Assembly: GCA_022775005.1 (NCBI GenBank)
Contig: JALFJR010000028.1
Location: forward strand, 27,527 to 91,526
Length of the DNA stretch: 64,000 nt
Source of the DNA: Parabacteroides sp.
GTDB lineage: Bacteria; Bacteroidota; Bacteroidia; Bacteroidales; Tannerellaceae
Direction: 5' to 3'
Below are positions 47,501 through 56,563 of the stretch, piece by piece. A program made the position numbers and the translations under genes. The notes under the pieces are model-generated. The model had not been told where the DNA came from. It ran no database searches and saw only the letters and a list, made by a program, of their open reading frames with translations. Numbering within the stretch: position 1 is the stretch's first letter; each line of letters opens with the position of its first letter.

Positions 47501-49363
47501 GGTTCTGAGTGCCTCAATGGAATCCAGAGAGATCATAACTTTATCATTGCTGGTTTGAACTTGATCAACGACGTAGATCTGTACACTTATGCAGCTGCTC
47601 CGGGTGCATTCACATTGAACGTAATGCCGATCTTGGGTACTGTATCTGAGGATGGTAAGACTTTGACTCCGAATGAGTATGGTGAGGCCTTGTTCGTCGT
47701 TTCTTCTGAGTTCGCTCCGAAGGCTGAAGACAAAGCTGCCGCTGTAGTTGAGAACATTACAGTCAACAAGGATTTGGTTGCCATGAACTACTTGAAGGAT
47801 ACGGTCGTTATCAAGCCGGTTCAGACCGCAGGACACGATTCTGTATTCGTATATGACTTGGATAAGGAGAATCATGCTGGTTATAAACTTGACGGCAAGT
47901 TGAACCTCTTCAACCACTATGCCGCTTACAGAGCTGACTCTGTTGAGACAGTCATCAAGGGTGACGTTCGCGTGCCTGAGTTGTGGTTGTCTTCTGACAA
48001 AGAGGGCAAGGAGAAAATCGCTTCTATTCCGTTCGGTGAGATCGTTGCTGGTGAGGAAGCTACTCAGACAATCTATGTTCAGGGTATTGACCTGCCGTTG
48101 AGCAAGGATGATCCTCAATTGGATGGCAACGTAATCGACGCTGTTCTGCCGATCATCACAGATGGTATTTATACAAGCGACGAAGAGATCGACATCTTGA
48201 CTGCTGCAAGAGAGAACAAGGCAGAAGATGGTTCTATTTCAGGTGCTATCGCAAAGGCAGTTGAGATCACAGCAACTCCGGACGTTGACGATCTGTGCAA
48301 CACAGAAGGTGTCTTCACAATCGATGGTTTGTGTGAGAACTTGAAGCAGGAATTGGCTTTGACTTATGTACCTGTTTTGGCAAGCGACTTCGCAGTAGAC
48401 GTTGTTAAGACAAACGGTGGCCGTGCAGAGGTTACTTGGGAGGCTGTTCCGGGTGCTGACTTCTACACCGTTCAGGTTGGTCACACAGTTGTTGATCCGA
48501 TCTCTGAGAATGTATTCATCTCTCAGGTATTGGCTGAAAACAATTCTATCAAGGTTACTTTGAAGAATGGTACAGGCAAAGACATCAACAAGGATATCGC
48601 TATCAACTATTTCTTGGAGCTGACTGGTTATGACAAAGATGGTAACGTCGTTGTTGAGCCTGAGGTAATCAAGGGTGATGCTATCAATCCGGATGTTTGG
48701 GTATCTGAGAAGGCCGTAACGAAGGTATTCGACGCTGAATTGTCAGAGGATATCATCTATGAGATCCGTCTGTGTGAGTACGACACGAATCGTCAGATCG
48801 ATATTTACACATTCGACAATACCTACTCTCACCTGTATCGTAAGACTGTTGACGGTGGTATTATCTTGATGAACCGTGGCGACTTTGATACCGCTGACTG
48901 GTCAACTATCAAGGTTGAATATCCGGTTGCTGACTTCGAGGCTCTTGCAACATCCGCAGAGACTACCGACACAAAGGTTACTGTAGTTGAAATGGCAGCA
49001 AGCTCGAACTATGAAGTACGTGTAATCGCTCACAGCTATTGCGAAAAGGCACAAGCTTCTCGCTCTGAGTTGGAGAAGATCCATACTTCAATCGATGAGG
49101 GTGGTTCTGGTAAGGTAGCATTCGAGGGTATCGAGGCTCCGACAGCTAATGAAAGCATCAATGCTGCTGGTGTTCAGGTATTCGGTGGCAAGGGCGTTGT
49201 GACTGTACAGGGTGCTGCTGGTAAGGTAATTACCGTAGCTAACGTCTTGGGTCAGACACTCGCTAACCAGGTAGCTGCTTCTGACAACGTAACGATCGCT
49301 GTTCCGGCAGGTATCGTAGTCGTTGCTGTTGACGGTGACGCTACTAAGGTAGTGGTTAAGTAA
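44573..49363 (+). CDS. very large (1596 aa) secreted/surface protein with FnIII-like segment and sorting-like C-terminal domain
   Basis: Signal-like N-terminus MEKSTLKKGGIVLLGAMTLFGTGILSWA; EVTWEAVPGADFYTVQV; C-terminus VQVFGGKGVVTVQGAAGKVITVANVLGQTLANQVAASDNVTIAVPAGIVVVAVDGDATKVVVK. Confidence 0.8.
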   Translation: MEKSTLKKGGIVLLGAMTLFGTGILSWADVTEQVNPPIEKKQPGWTKVDNGKFSTKEDDKLAENLRNYVKVDLTQAAKPSHDVIGRYCSMFDFSNLGVDLLPGLAVSFANTNGNEVVNGIYQNWTYDEVKNHEPIKKASVFKVGLDEEGSKYGLGIYPDYASNARVEFVYSTRGLTDVNRIQVKLNSYGDPNEITVSRTYTAKAAIYNLDGTKVKDLEYGNIYVADKEHVGQPKEWNIQTSNVTTDENLKVNDLDNKIIRVVITSENPVQKAGPTSVTEPLLVISDVHIDFNRPEVTLDAPTKDNVLQAGAGRTGDCKDQTLETTVKFWNSLDVKELGLEKRYELYGQEGNQLSEDLRFEGERPTFYEVSAAHPFRLHTITISDVNDPTKVSDPINLDELAQSNKIGKDVVPFEIGGELAGQDSLITYRIPREYFEEVNPEYDEYKVSMTYAFEPLTVGTFEDEYIKATTSARSTDTATVVLKGNSIPTFKAVDELTFTKYREVQYADAIEFTNLPNFGMVDGGFYMQHDTKADQNATQRYDDDIVQIGWRVVYGDEVYFIRQKDSRHILPATAEAPEYEIYDYDAINWNLNTSIALEDAIFPGEQATDKLEIIDCTGNLAATSVHPVYRCVRKDVNISNSESLNPIEKFTLADDLTYQPLECKYSYTGADLKAGKAGAVYEDLIVAKCAQAFIWYRFEGDSTALGGAMLAGAIDKLDLNTGRVDLYFSGYHTQALGDARMKSREHTIRIFAGENVQTDENGIAVIKVFKEKFNIDLWAQDATEDKNWLPADGISNKDDSYEHTKNGFFFTYNAKQQYVTASWDATSTANDAGEKWRGQNVTDTLYIRVDLSTPAMQAALKEDGIPVQVVYSPYDERYTFLEGLHDLIDHKDLPFWANTLNHVAQFGIVTGNAYNEFYTVGSTSKGLITTMITDRSIASYANFADFVNNRFGDLPNGNIHGIYKDYYAKDHGSYYVGSECLNGIQRDHNFIIAGLNLINDVDLYTYAAAPGAFTLNVMPILGTVSEDGKTLTPNEYGEALFVVSSEFAPKAEDKAAAVVENITVNKDLVAMNYLKDTVVIKPVQTAGHDSVFVYDLDKENHAGYKLDGKLNLFNHYAAYRADSVETVIKGDVRVPELWLSSDKEGKEKIASIPFGEIVAGEEATQTIYVQGIDLPLSKDDPQLDGNVIDAVLPIITDGIYTSDEEIDILTAARENKAEDGSISGAIAKAVEITATPDVDDLCNTEGVFTIDGLCENLKQELALTYVPVLASDFAVDVVKTNGGRAEVTWEAVPGADFYTVQVGHTVVDPISENVFISQVLAENNSIKVTLKNGTGKDINKDIAINYFLELTGYDKDGNVVVEPEVIKGDAINPDVWVSEKAVTKVFDAELSEDIIYEIRLCEYDTNRQIDIYTFDNTYSHLYRKTVDGGIILMNRGDFDTADWSTIKVEYPVADFEALATSAETTDTKVTVVEMAASSNYEVRVIAHSYCEKAQASRSELEKIHTSIDEGGSGKVAFEGIEAPTANESINAAGVQVFGGKGVVTVQGAAGKVITVANVLGQTLANQVAASDNVTIAVPAGIVVVAVDGDATKVVVK

Positions 49364-49402
49364 ATCAAGAACTAAAAGAAATAATTCATAATAAATAATA
49401 TC

Positions 49403-49452
49403 TCCCTGCGAGGCATTCAGCCAAGTAACCTGCGAGGGTGAACAAGCAGGGA
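49403..49452 (+). other. structured 3' UTR element
   Basis: tccctgc...gcaggga pairing enclosing two cctgcgagg direct repeats (49405, 49429). Confidence 0.35.
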
Positions 49453-49523
49453 AATAGAATTAGTAATATGTTAATAACAAAAGTTCTTATTGCGGAGTAA
49501 TCTCGTGAGAGACGAAAGGCAGT

Positions 49524-49572
49524 CACAAAAAAGGAGCCGTCAGGATCTAAAAAGCCTGGCGGCTTTTTTGTG
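49524..49572. terminator. strong intrinsic terminator after the 1596-aa protein gene
   Basis: cacaaaaaaggagccgtcagg-atctaaaaag-cctggcggcttttttgtg. Confidence 0.8.
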
Positions 49573-49583
49573 TTCCTTGTGTT

Positions 49584-49904
49584 GCGCTTTCAGCGCGTAG
49601 CTGCAGGATCCTGTTTTTACCCAAGGCGATGCCTTGGGCTAAGTGCTTGCTGCCTTTTCAAGGCGTTATAAAGTCATCGCAAGGCCGCGCGCCCTTTACT
49701 ACACGGTGTAGTTGAGTCATCGCGGAGGCTGCGCGCCTGTTTTTCACGGTGTAGTTGAGTCATCGCGGAGGTGCGCGCCTGTTTTTACACGGTGTAGTTG
49801 AGTCATCGCGAGGCTGCGCGCCTATTTTTCACGGTGTAGTTGAGTCATCGCGAAGCTGCGCACCCCTTTCCACTGCGATGGAAAAGCCGTCGTCAGCCGA
49901 CGGC
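49584..49904. repeat. hairpin array with ~43-bp tandem repeats
   Basis: cacggtgtagttgagtcatcgcg-rgg-tgcgcgcc starting at 49702, 49745, 49788, 49830; hairpins at 49584-49596, 49620-49638, 49652-49664, 49867-49884, 49886-49904. Confidence 0.75.
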
Positions 49905-49908
49905 AACC

Positions 49909-49945
49909 AAAAAAGGCCACATTCTTGGGGAATGCAGCCTTCTTT
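49909..49945 (-). terminator. terminator downstream of pnp
   Basis: aaaaaaggccacattcttggggaatgcagccttctt hairpin. Confidence 0.55.
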
Positions 49946-49965
49946 CACTTATGTAGTCCACTGAA

Positions 49966-52200
49966 TTAGTCTCTCTGACGACGCTCGCCACGCTCACCGC
50001 GATCGCGACGGGGACGCTCACCACGCTCACCTCTGTCGCCACGCTGCGGACGCTCCGGACGGGCGGGACGCTCCTCGTAACCCTCGGGTTTCGGGATCAG
50101 CACTCGGTGAGAGAGCTTGAACTTGCCGGTCTTCGGGTCGATGTCGAGCAACTTCACAGTGATCTTGTCGCCCTCTTTCAAACCGGCCTGCTCAACCGTC
50201 TCTAAACGACGCCAGTCGATCTCAGAGATGTGCAGCAAACCATCCTTGCCCGGCATGAACTCTACGAAAGCGCCGTAAGGCATGATGGAGGAGATGGTTC
50301 CCTCATACACCTCACCAATCTCAGGCACAGCTACGATCGCCTTGATCGCACGGATAGCCGCGTCGATCGTCTCCTTGTTGGAACCAGAGATCTCTACCTT
50401 GCCTACACCGTCGATCTCGTCGATGGCGATGGTTGCGCCGGTCTTCTCTTGAATGCCTTGGATGATCTTTCCGCCCGGGCCGATTACCGCGCCAATAAAC
50501 TCCTTGGCGATGGTCATGGTCTCGATGCGCGGTGCGTGCGGCTTCAGCTCGGCACGTGTCTCCGGCTGCGCCTCCATGATCTTACCGAGGATATACTCGC
50601 GACCTGCCTTGGCCTGTGCTAATGCATTCTCCAAGATCTCGTAAGAAAGGCCATCTACCTTGATATCCATCTGGGTAGCCGTGATACCATCTTTCGTACC
50701 GGTTACCTTGAAGTCCATATCGCCCAAGTGATCCTCATCGCCCAAGATATCGGAGAGGATCGCGTAGTTCGTACCCTTGTTCTCAGAGATCAATCCCATC
50801 GCGATACCGGAAACCGGTTTCTTCATCGGAACACCCGCGTCGCGCAACGCCAATGTGCCGGCACAAACGGTAGCCATGGAAGAGGAACCGTTAGACTCCA
50901 AAATATCAGAGATGACACGTACGACATAGGGATAATCGGCCGGGATCATGCGTTTCAACGCACGGTGTGCCAAGTTGCCGTGGCCAATCTCACGACGGCC
51001 TACGCCACGCTGTGCCTTCGCCTCGCCTGTGGAGAAGGGCGGGAAGTTATAGTGGAGCAAGAAACGCTCTACGCCATGGTTGAGTACGTCATCCACGATC
51101 TTCTCGTCGCTCTTCGTACCGAGTGTAACGGTAGAGAGAGACTGTGTCTCGCCACGGGTGAAGATCGCTGAGCCGTGAGGACCGGGCAGACAGTCTGTCT
51201 CGATCCAGATCGGACGGATCTCAGTCGTCTTACGGCCATCCAAGCGCTTACCCTCATCGAGGATCGCACGGCGCATCGCCTCTTTCTCTACATCGTGGTA
51301 GTAGCGGTTGATCATCTCTACCTTCTCGTCGGTCAGCTCCTCTTCCGCGAACTGCGCCTTATACTCCTCGACGATCTTCTCGAACGCCTCGGTGCGCTCC
51401 TGCTTGCCGGTGCCTGAAACAGAAACCGCGTAAGCCTTGTCGTAGCACTTGTCGTGTACATCCTTACGGAGCTCCTCGTCGTTCACCTCGTGGCAGTACT
51501 CGCGCTTCACGAGCTTGCCGCAAGCCTCTGACAGCTCTAACTGAGCCTGGCACTGCTTCTTGATCGCCTCGTGAGCCACCTTGATCGCCTCCAGCATCTC
51601 AGCCTCTTGCACCTCGTCCATCTCGCCCTCCACCATCATGATGTTGTCGAGCGTAGCGCCTACCATAATATCGATGTCTGCTTTCTCCAATTGTGCGTAG
51701 GTCGGGTTTACAATGTATTGACCCTCTACACGCGCCACACGAACCTCAGAGATCGGGCCCTCGAAAGGAATGTCAGAAACCGCTAACGCAGCGGAAGCGG
51801 CCAGACCCGCCAACGCATCCGGCATATCCTCGCCATCCGCGGAGAACAGAATAATGTTTACGTAAACCTCAGCGTGATAATTGCTCGGGAAAAGCGGACG
51901 CAAGGCACGGTCCACTAAACGAGCTGTCAGGATCTCATAATCAGACGCCTTTCCCTCTCTCTTCGTGAAACCTCCAGGGAAACGTCCGAACGCGGAATAT
52001 TTCTCTTTGTAATCAACTTGCAGCGGCATGAAATCAACTCCCGGATTCGCGTCTTTGGCGGCACATACAGTGGCAAGCAACACGGTGTTGTTCATACGAA
52101 CGGTCACCGCTCCATCTGCCTGCTTCGCCAACTTTCCGGTCTCGATGGTGATTGTCCGTCCATCACCCAACTCGATCGTCTTGTTAATTGGATTAAGCAT
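49966..52200 (-). CDS. pnp: polyribonucleotide nucleotidyltransferase
   Basis: [39 protein letters not shown]; RNase PH repeats, KH ([24 protein letters not shown]), S1 domain; Arg/Gly/Glu-rich tail. Confidence 0.96.
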   Translation of the reverse strand: MLNPINKTIELGDGRTITIETGKLAKQADGAVTVRMNNTVLLATVCAAKDANPGVDFMPLQVDYKEKYSAFGRFPGGFTKREGKASDYEILTARLVDRALRPLFPSNYHAEVYVNIILFSADGEDMPDALAGLAASAALAVSDIPFEGPISEVRVARVEGQYIVNPTYAQLEKADIDIMVGATLDNIMMVEGEMDEVQEAEMLEAIKVAHEAIKKQCQAQLELSEACGKLVKREYCHEVNDEELRKDVHDKCYDKAYAVSVSGTGKQERTEAFEKIVEEYKAQFAEEELTDEKVEMINRYYHDVEKEAMRRAILDEGKRLDGRKTTEIRPIWIETDCLPGPHGSAIFTRGETQSLSTVTLGTKSDEKIVDDVLNHGVERFLLHYNFPPFSTGEAKAQRGVGRREIGHGNLAHRALKRMIPADYPYVVRVISDILESNGSSSMATVCAGTLALRDAGVPMKKPVSGIAMGLISENKGTNYAILSDILGDEDHLGDMDFKVTGTKDGITATQMDIKVDGLSYEILENALAQAKAGREYILGKIMEAQPETRAELKPHAPRIETMTIAKEFIGAVIGPGGKIIQGIQEKTGATIAIDEIDGVGKVEISGSNKETIDAAIRAIKAIVAVPEIGEVYEGTISSIMPYGAFVEFMPGKDGLLHISEIDWRRLETVEQAGLKEGDKITVKLLDIDPKTGKFKLSHRVLIPKPEGYEERPARPERPQRGDRGERGERPRRDRGERGERRQRD

Positions 52201-52408
52201 AATCTTTCTTTCTTGTTTTCTATCTGTCAAAAAAATCGGCGCAAAGGTAATGAAAGTTTGGCGGTAATGACATGGAAATGAAAAGAAATAAAGTCGTTCG
52301 CTTACTTTTTTGAAAAAAAGGCACCAAGAAATGGCGATTATGCATGTTACGAATGTAAAATAATGTATATTTGCAGCGCAAATAAACAAATATACGACCT
52401 AAAGAAGA

Positions 52409-53578
52409 ATGAAACACGTATCTATTCATTTAGTGGCTGTACTTTCCCTGTTGATCGGATTGTTCGCGGCTTGTGACCACCAGTCGGACTTCACGGTGAA
52501 AGGTGTCGTTTCGGATGCCGATGGCCAAGTGATGTACTTGGAGAATGTGGGCGTTTCGAGCGTGACGCTGATGGACTCGGTCAAGCTGAATGCGGCAGGA
52601 AAGTTTCAGTTTAAGAAACCACGTCCGGCCTATCCCGATTTCTATCGGTTGCGGCTGAATAACCAGTTGATTAACTTTGCGATTGATTCTACGGAGACCC
52701 TCTCTTTCGTGGCTGATGCCGAGACTTTCGCCACCTCATACACGGTAGAGGGTTCGGAGAACGGAAAGGCGATCAAAAATATTACCTTGGCGCAATTGGA
52801 TGCCAATCAGCTGATTCAGCGGTTGCGCAAGGCGTATGAGGCCGGTGAGGTGTCGGATACGCTGTATACGGAGGAGGTAAAGAAGGCGGCGCAGGCCTAC
52901 AAGGAGGTGGCCCTGCAGTATATCTATTCCGCGCCGATGTCTCCGGCTGCCTATTTCGCCCTGTTTCAGCAGATTGACGGCCTGCTCTTTTTCGACCTGT
53001 ATGATCCGACCGATTCGAAAGCCTATGCGGCGGTAGCCACCAGCTATGATCATAATTATCCGGATAGTCCTCGCTCGAAGCACCTGTATAACTTGGCGTT
53101 GCAGTCGATTAAGGTGATCCGCAGCAAGCGGGAGCAGCCGGCTCCGACCAACTTGGCGGCCATGGCTGATCGGGAGGTGGGCTTCATGGAGATTGAGCTG
53201 CCCAACCTGCGTGGCGAGAACGTGAAGCTTTCCGAAGTGGCGGAGGGCAAGCCGACCTTGATCAACTTCACGGCTTACGCGTTGGAGTTGTCGCCCGAGT
53301 TGAACATGACCTTGGCGGAGTTGTATGCTGTTTACCACAGTAAGGGGTTAGAGATCTATCAGGTATCGCTCGATGATGACCTGCATTTCTGGAAGAACGC
53401 TGCCTCCAACCTGCCTTGGACTTGCGTGCGCGATCCGCAGTCGGTCTATTCATCGGTGGCCGCCCTCTATTACGTGCGCCAGTTGCCTGCGCTCTTCTTG
53501 TTGGACAAGAAGGGCAATTTGGTGAAGCGCATCGAGGATCTGAAAACCTTAGAGGCTGATATCAAGTCTGTTCTTTAA
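52409..53578 (+). CDS. DUF4369-like/TlpA-like thioredoxin-fold lipoprotein lacking CxxC
   Basis: Lipobox LLIGLFAAC; DFTVKGVVSDADGQVMYLENV; thioredoxin fold LINFTAYALELSPELN without cysteines; PALFLLDKKGNLVKR. Confidence 0.75.
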   Translation: MKHVSIHLVAVLSLLIGLFAACDHQSDFTVKGVVSDADGQVMYLENVGVSSVTLMDSVKLNAAGKFQFKKPRPAYPDFYRLRLNNQLINFAIDSTETLSFVADAETFATSYTVEGSENGKAIKNITLAQLDANQLIQRLRKAYEAGEVSDTLYTEEVKKAAQAYKEVALQYIYSAPMSPAAYFALFQQIDGLLFFDLYDPTDSKAYAAVATSYDHNYPDSPRSKHLYNLALQSIKVIRSKREQPAPTNLAAMADREVGFMEIELPNLRGENVKLSEVAEGKPTLINFTAYALELSPELNMTLAELYAVYHSKGLEIYQVSLDDDLHFWKNAASNLPWTCVRDPQSVYSSVAALYYVRQLPALFLLDKKGNLVKRIEDLKTLEADIKSVL

Positions 53579-53658
53579 TAAACAGGTGTACGCACGCATC
53601 TCAAATAGTGTGCCAAACCCTGCATAACTAAGTATGTTATAAAGCACGCCCGCAAAAC

Positions 53659-53689
53659 TTGGCTGTTTAGAAAAGAAGGGCTACATTTG
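53659..53689 (+). promoter_or_regulatory. promoter of greA
   Basis: TTG (53659-53661) - 20 nt - TACATTTG (53682-53689). Confidence 0.6.
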
Positions 53690-53713
53690 CGACATCAATG
53701 AGGATATAAGGAG

Positions 53714-53752
53714 TTCCGACCGGAGGAATCTGGGTCGGGCTTCTTTTTTATT
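53714..53752 (+). terminator. leader hairpin plus U-run between greA promoter and greA start
   Basis: ttCCGACCggaggaatctgGGTCGGgcTTCTTTTTTATT. Confidence 0.65.
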
Positions 53753-53797
53753 GTGCGGTAATAATTAATAATCTAATAAATAAAAGGAGAATTTACG

Positions 53798-54268
53798 ATG
53801 GCTGCTACTTACATGACAAAAGAGGGCTATGACAAGATTTTGGCAGAGATCAATTATCTGGAGACGGTAAAGCGTCCGGAGATTTCAGCCGCTATTGCGG
53901 AGGCTCGTGATAAGGGCGACCTCTCAGAGAATGCGGAGTATGATGCTGCCAAGGAGGCTCAAGGTTTGATGGAGGCTAAGTTGGCACAATTGAAGGGCTT
54001 GATCTCTAACGCAAGATTGATCGACGAGACACGTGTCAAGACCGATGAGGTACAGATCTTGAATAAGGTGAAGATTCGCAACGTGAAGAATAACGCCGTG
54101 ATGACCTATACGTTAGTTTCTGATTCAGAGGCTAATTTGAGAGAAGGTAAGATCGCTGTAAGCACCCCGATCGCACAGGGCCTGATGGGCAAGAAGGTGG
54201 GCGACGTGGTGGAGATTCGCGTTCCCTCGGGCTTGATGTCGTTTGAGATTATGGAGATTTCAATTTAA
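53798..54268 (+). CDS. greA: transcription elongation factor GreA
   Basis: YMTKEGYDKILAEINYLETVKRPEISAAIAEARDKGDLSENAEYDAAKEAQGLMEAKL. Confidence 0.96.
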   Translation: MAATYMTKEGYDKILAEINYLETVKRPEISAAIAEARDKGDLSENAEYDAAKEAQGLMEAKLAQLKGLISNARLIDETRVKTDEVQILNKVKIRNVKNNAVMTYTLVSDSEANLREGKIAVSTPIAQGLMGKKVGDVVEIRVPSGLMSFEIMEISI

Positions 54269-54280
54269 GGAGGATAGACG

Positions 54281-54676
54281 ATGGCAACAATTTTCAGTAG
54301 AATCGTGGCGGGTGAGATCCCTTGCCATAAAGTGGCTGAGAATGAAGAGTTCTTTGCCTTTTTAGATATTAATCCGGTCGCTAAGGGACATACCTTGGTG
54401 ATTCCGAAAGCGGAGGTGGATTATCTGTTTGATATCGACGATCCGAAATTGGGTCGGATGATGGCGTTCGCGAAGCGTGTGGCTCGTGCCCAAGAGGCTG
54501 CGATCCCTTGCAAGCGTGTCGGCTTGGCGGTGATGGGTTTGGAGGTGCCTCATGCGCATATCCACCTGGTGCCGATCACGAAGGAGTCGGATATGTATTT
54601 CGGCGGGAAGAAATTAAGCCTTTCGTCGGAAGAATTGGCCGAAATCGCACAATCTATTCGAGAAAGATTTGAATAA
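54281..54676 (+). CDS. HIT family protein
   Basis: MATIFSRIVAGEIPCHKVAENEEFFAFLDINPVAKGHTLVIPK...PHAHIHLVPI (HxHxH). Confidence 0.92.
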   Translation: MATIFSRIVAGEIPCHKVAENEEFFAFLDINPVAKGHTLVIPKAEVDYLFDIDDPKLGRMMAFAKRVARAQEAAIPCKRVGLAVMGLEVPHAHIHLVPITKESDMYFGGKKLSLSSEELAEIAQSIRERFE

Positions 54677-54813
54677 TATCCTAAAAACTTCATTTATTTC
54701 AAAACAAAGATTATATTTGTGGTCCATTTAGGAAGATAATTATTAATAATCAAAGAAGTTTTCGATACAATATGATTCATTAGTGGTTTTTACTCATAAA
54801 TTTGTTAATCTTA

Positions 54814-54850
54814 TAAGAAAGGCCCCTCTGAGAAGAGCGGCCTTTTTAAT
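54814..54850. terminator. bidirectional terminator
   Basis: aagaaaggcc-cctctgagaagagc-ggcctttttaatt. Confidence 0.65.
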
Positions 54851-54914
54851 TGGTTTACACACAATGAATTCTTAGTGGTTATTCATAATAATATATGTAT
54901 AGCGTGTGTTTACT

Positions 54915-56030
54915 TCAAGGAATCCAAACGGCATGAGAATGACCGAAGCGGATGCTATCCCAAAACTCCTTCCATTCTTGGAGTGAGCCAGCCTGCTGTG
55001 TATAGACCGAACAGAGGGCTAACCCAATGAACCAGAGGGCCAACAATACCCATTTAGCGGACGAGGAAAGGGGTTGGAGCTTGAATAGCTGGCCGCAGAT
55101 GGAATAGATCAGCGCGAAGACGGGAACGCCAATCAACAAGATCATACCCACGCACCCCATGATTACCATACCGGTAGGAATACCCGTCGCCAGGTCTAAT
55201 CCAAACGGAGAGACGTGATAAAGGAAGCCTGCGCCACCCACGATGACTCCGAAAAAGACGGCTACCAACACGAAGAGTACCAATACGAAAACCGGTAACA
55301 GGATGATACAGCCTAAGATCAGGATGAACTTCGCCAAGAATCCTAAGATCTGCACAAACACGTCGCCTATCTTTTGCAGAAGCGTGCGGGGCTTGCCGGA
55401 GTTGAAATACTCGTTGGCCTTGTCGCTCACCTTCTCAAAACCATCTGTCACGGTCTTGCCGATATTTTCAATGGTCACGCTCTCGCCACGCATTTCCAAT
55501 TTCTCCGTAGCGGTACGTGCGAGTGGCACGATGATCCAGAAAATGAAATAGAGGGGAAGCGTCACCCCATAGAAAAACATCAGCAGGAACACCGCGATAC
55601 GCACGGCGGTCGGGTCCCAATTCATGTAGGCGGCAAAACCTCCGCAGACACCACCGAGGATTCGATTATCCGGATCACGCATCAAACGTCGACGTGTGGT
55701 CGTTGCTGTCTGTTCGGCTTGCGAGTCGCGCGCCTGCGCTTGCTGCTCGTTGCCGCCCTCTTTATCCTCGTCGAAAATCTCTTCCGGTCGGCCCATTCGT
55801 TTGATCACCTCCTCGATATGCTCAATCGTAATCACCTCGAAGCCTAACCGAATCCGTTCGCTCAACAGTTCGGAGATACGCATCTCGAAATCGTTCATGA
55901 TCTCGTCGGTCCCTTCCTCTTTCACGAAGTGGATGCGTAAGTTTGATAAATACTTGTCTAATAACTGATAGGCGTCCTCATCAATATGAAAGACCGTGCC
56001 ACCCAGATTGACGGTTAATGTCTTTTTCAT
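54915..56030 (-). CDS. PspC domain-containing membrane protein
   Basis: RRRLMRDPDNRILGGVCGGFAAYMNWDPTAVRIAVFLLMFFYGVTLPLYFIFWIIVPLA. Confidence 0.88.
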   Translation of the reverse strand: MKKTLTVNLGGTVFHIDEDAYQLLDKYLSNLRIHFVKEEGTDEIMNDFEMRISELLSERIRLGFEVITIEHIEEVIKRMGRPEEIFDEDKEGGNEQQAQARDSQAEQTATTTRRRLMRDPDNRILGGVCGGFAAYMNWDPTAVRIAVFLLMFFYGVTLPLYFIFWIIVPLARTATEKLEMRGESVTIENIGKTVTDGFEKVSDKANEYFNSGKPRTLLQKIGDVFVQILGFLAKFILILGCIILLPVFVLVLFVLVAVFFGVIVGGAGFLYHVSPFGLDLATGIPTGMVIMGCVGMILLIGVPVFALIYSICGQLFKLQPLSSSAKWVLLALWFIGLALCSVYTQQAGSLQEWKEFWDSIRFGHSHAVWIP

Positions 56031-56042
56031 CGCTCGTTTGAT

Positions 56043-56372
56043 TTAATTGTTATTCCTAATGTGCATAATGGTGTTGGTCAATTCTTCCCACGAGGTTTCT
56101 AATTCGCCTAAGAACTCCTCACCTTTCTCAGTCAGTTGGTAGTATTTACGAGGAGGTCCCTGCGTAGATTCCACCCACTGGTAGCTCAACAATCCGCTAT
56201 TCTTCAAGCGGGTCAACAGCGGATACAACGTGCCTTCCACGACGATCAGCTTGGCCTCCTGCAACTTCTGGATAATGTCAGAAGTATAGGCCTGCTCTTT
56301 TTTGAGCAGAAGGAGAATACAATATTCTAATATTCCCTTCCTCATTTGTGATTTTACGTTCTCTGCATTCAT
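56043..56372 (-). CDS. PadR family transcriptional regulator
   Basis: MRKGILEYCILLLLKKEQAYTSDIIQKLQEAKLIVVEGTLYPLLTRLKNSGLLSYQWVES. Confidence 0.92.
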   Translation of the reverse strand: MNAENVKSQMRKGILEYCILLLLKKEQAYTSDIIQKLQEAKLIVVEGTLYPLLTRLKNSGLLSYQWVESTQGPPRKYYQLTEKGEEFLGELETSWEELTNTIMHIRNNN

Positions 56373-56563
56373 CTTGTCTCCTTTTTGTTGCCACAAATGT
56401 ATGTTTAATAATTGTACTATGCAATACAAACTACTTGATGTTATATCTATTTAACTATAATATTGCACAGAAATGCCGAAAGTGTGTAAAAATAGTGCGA
56501 TAATAGTGCCCAATCGCATAGAAATGCGTACTTTCGCGGACAGAATAATCAAAATGAACAAGT

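Noticed and set aside
47378-48118. 246-aa antisense ORF in the 1596-aa protein gene (also 45701..46450)
   Set aside because: Result of restricted codon use on the sense strand; composition not protein-like
49701-49872. CRISPR array from the ~43-bp repeats
   Set aside because: No unique spacers; repeat units are contiguous and there are no cas genes nearby
49755-49964. 69-aa ORF MSHRGGARLFLHGVVESSRGCAP...
   Set aside because: Just the translated intergenic repeats; no RBS or promoter seen
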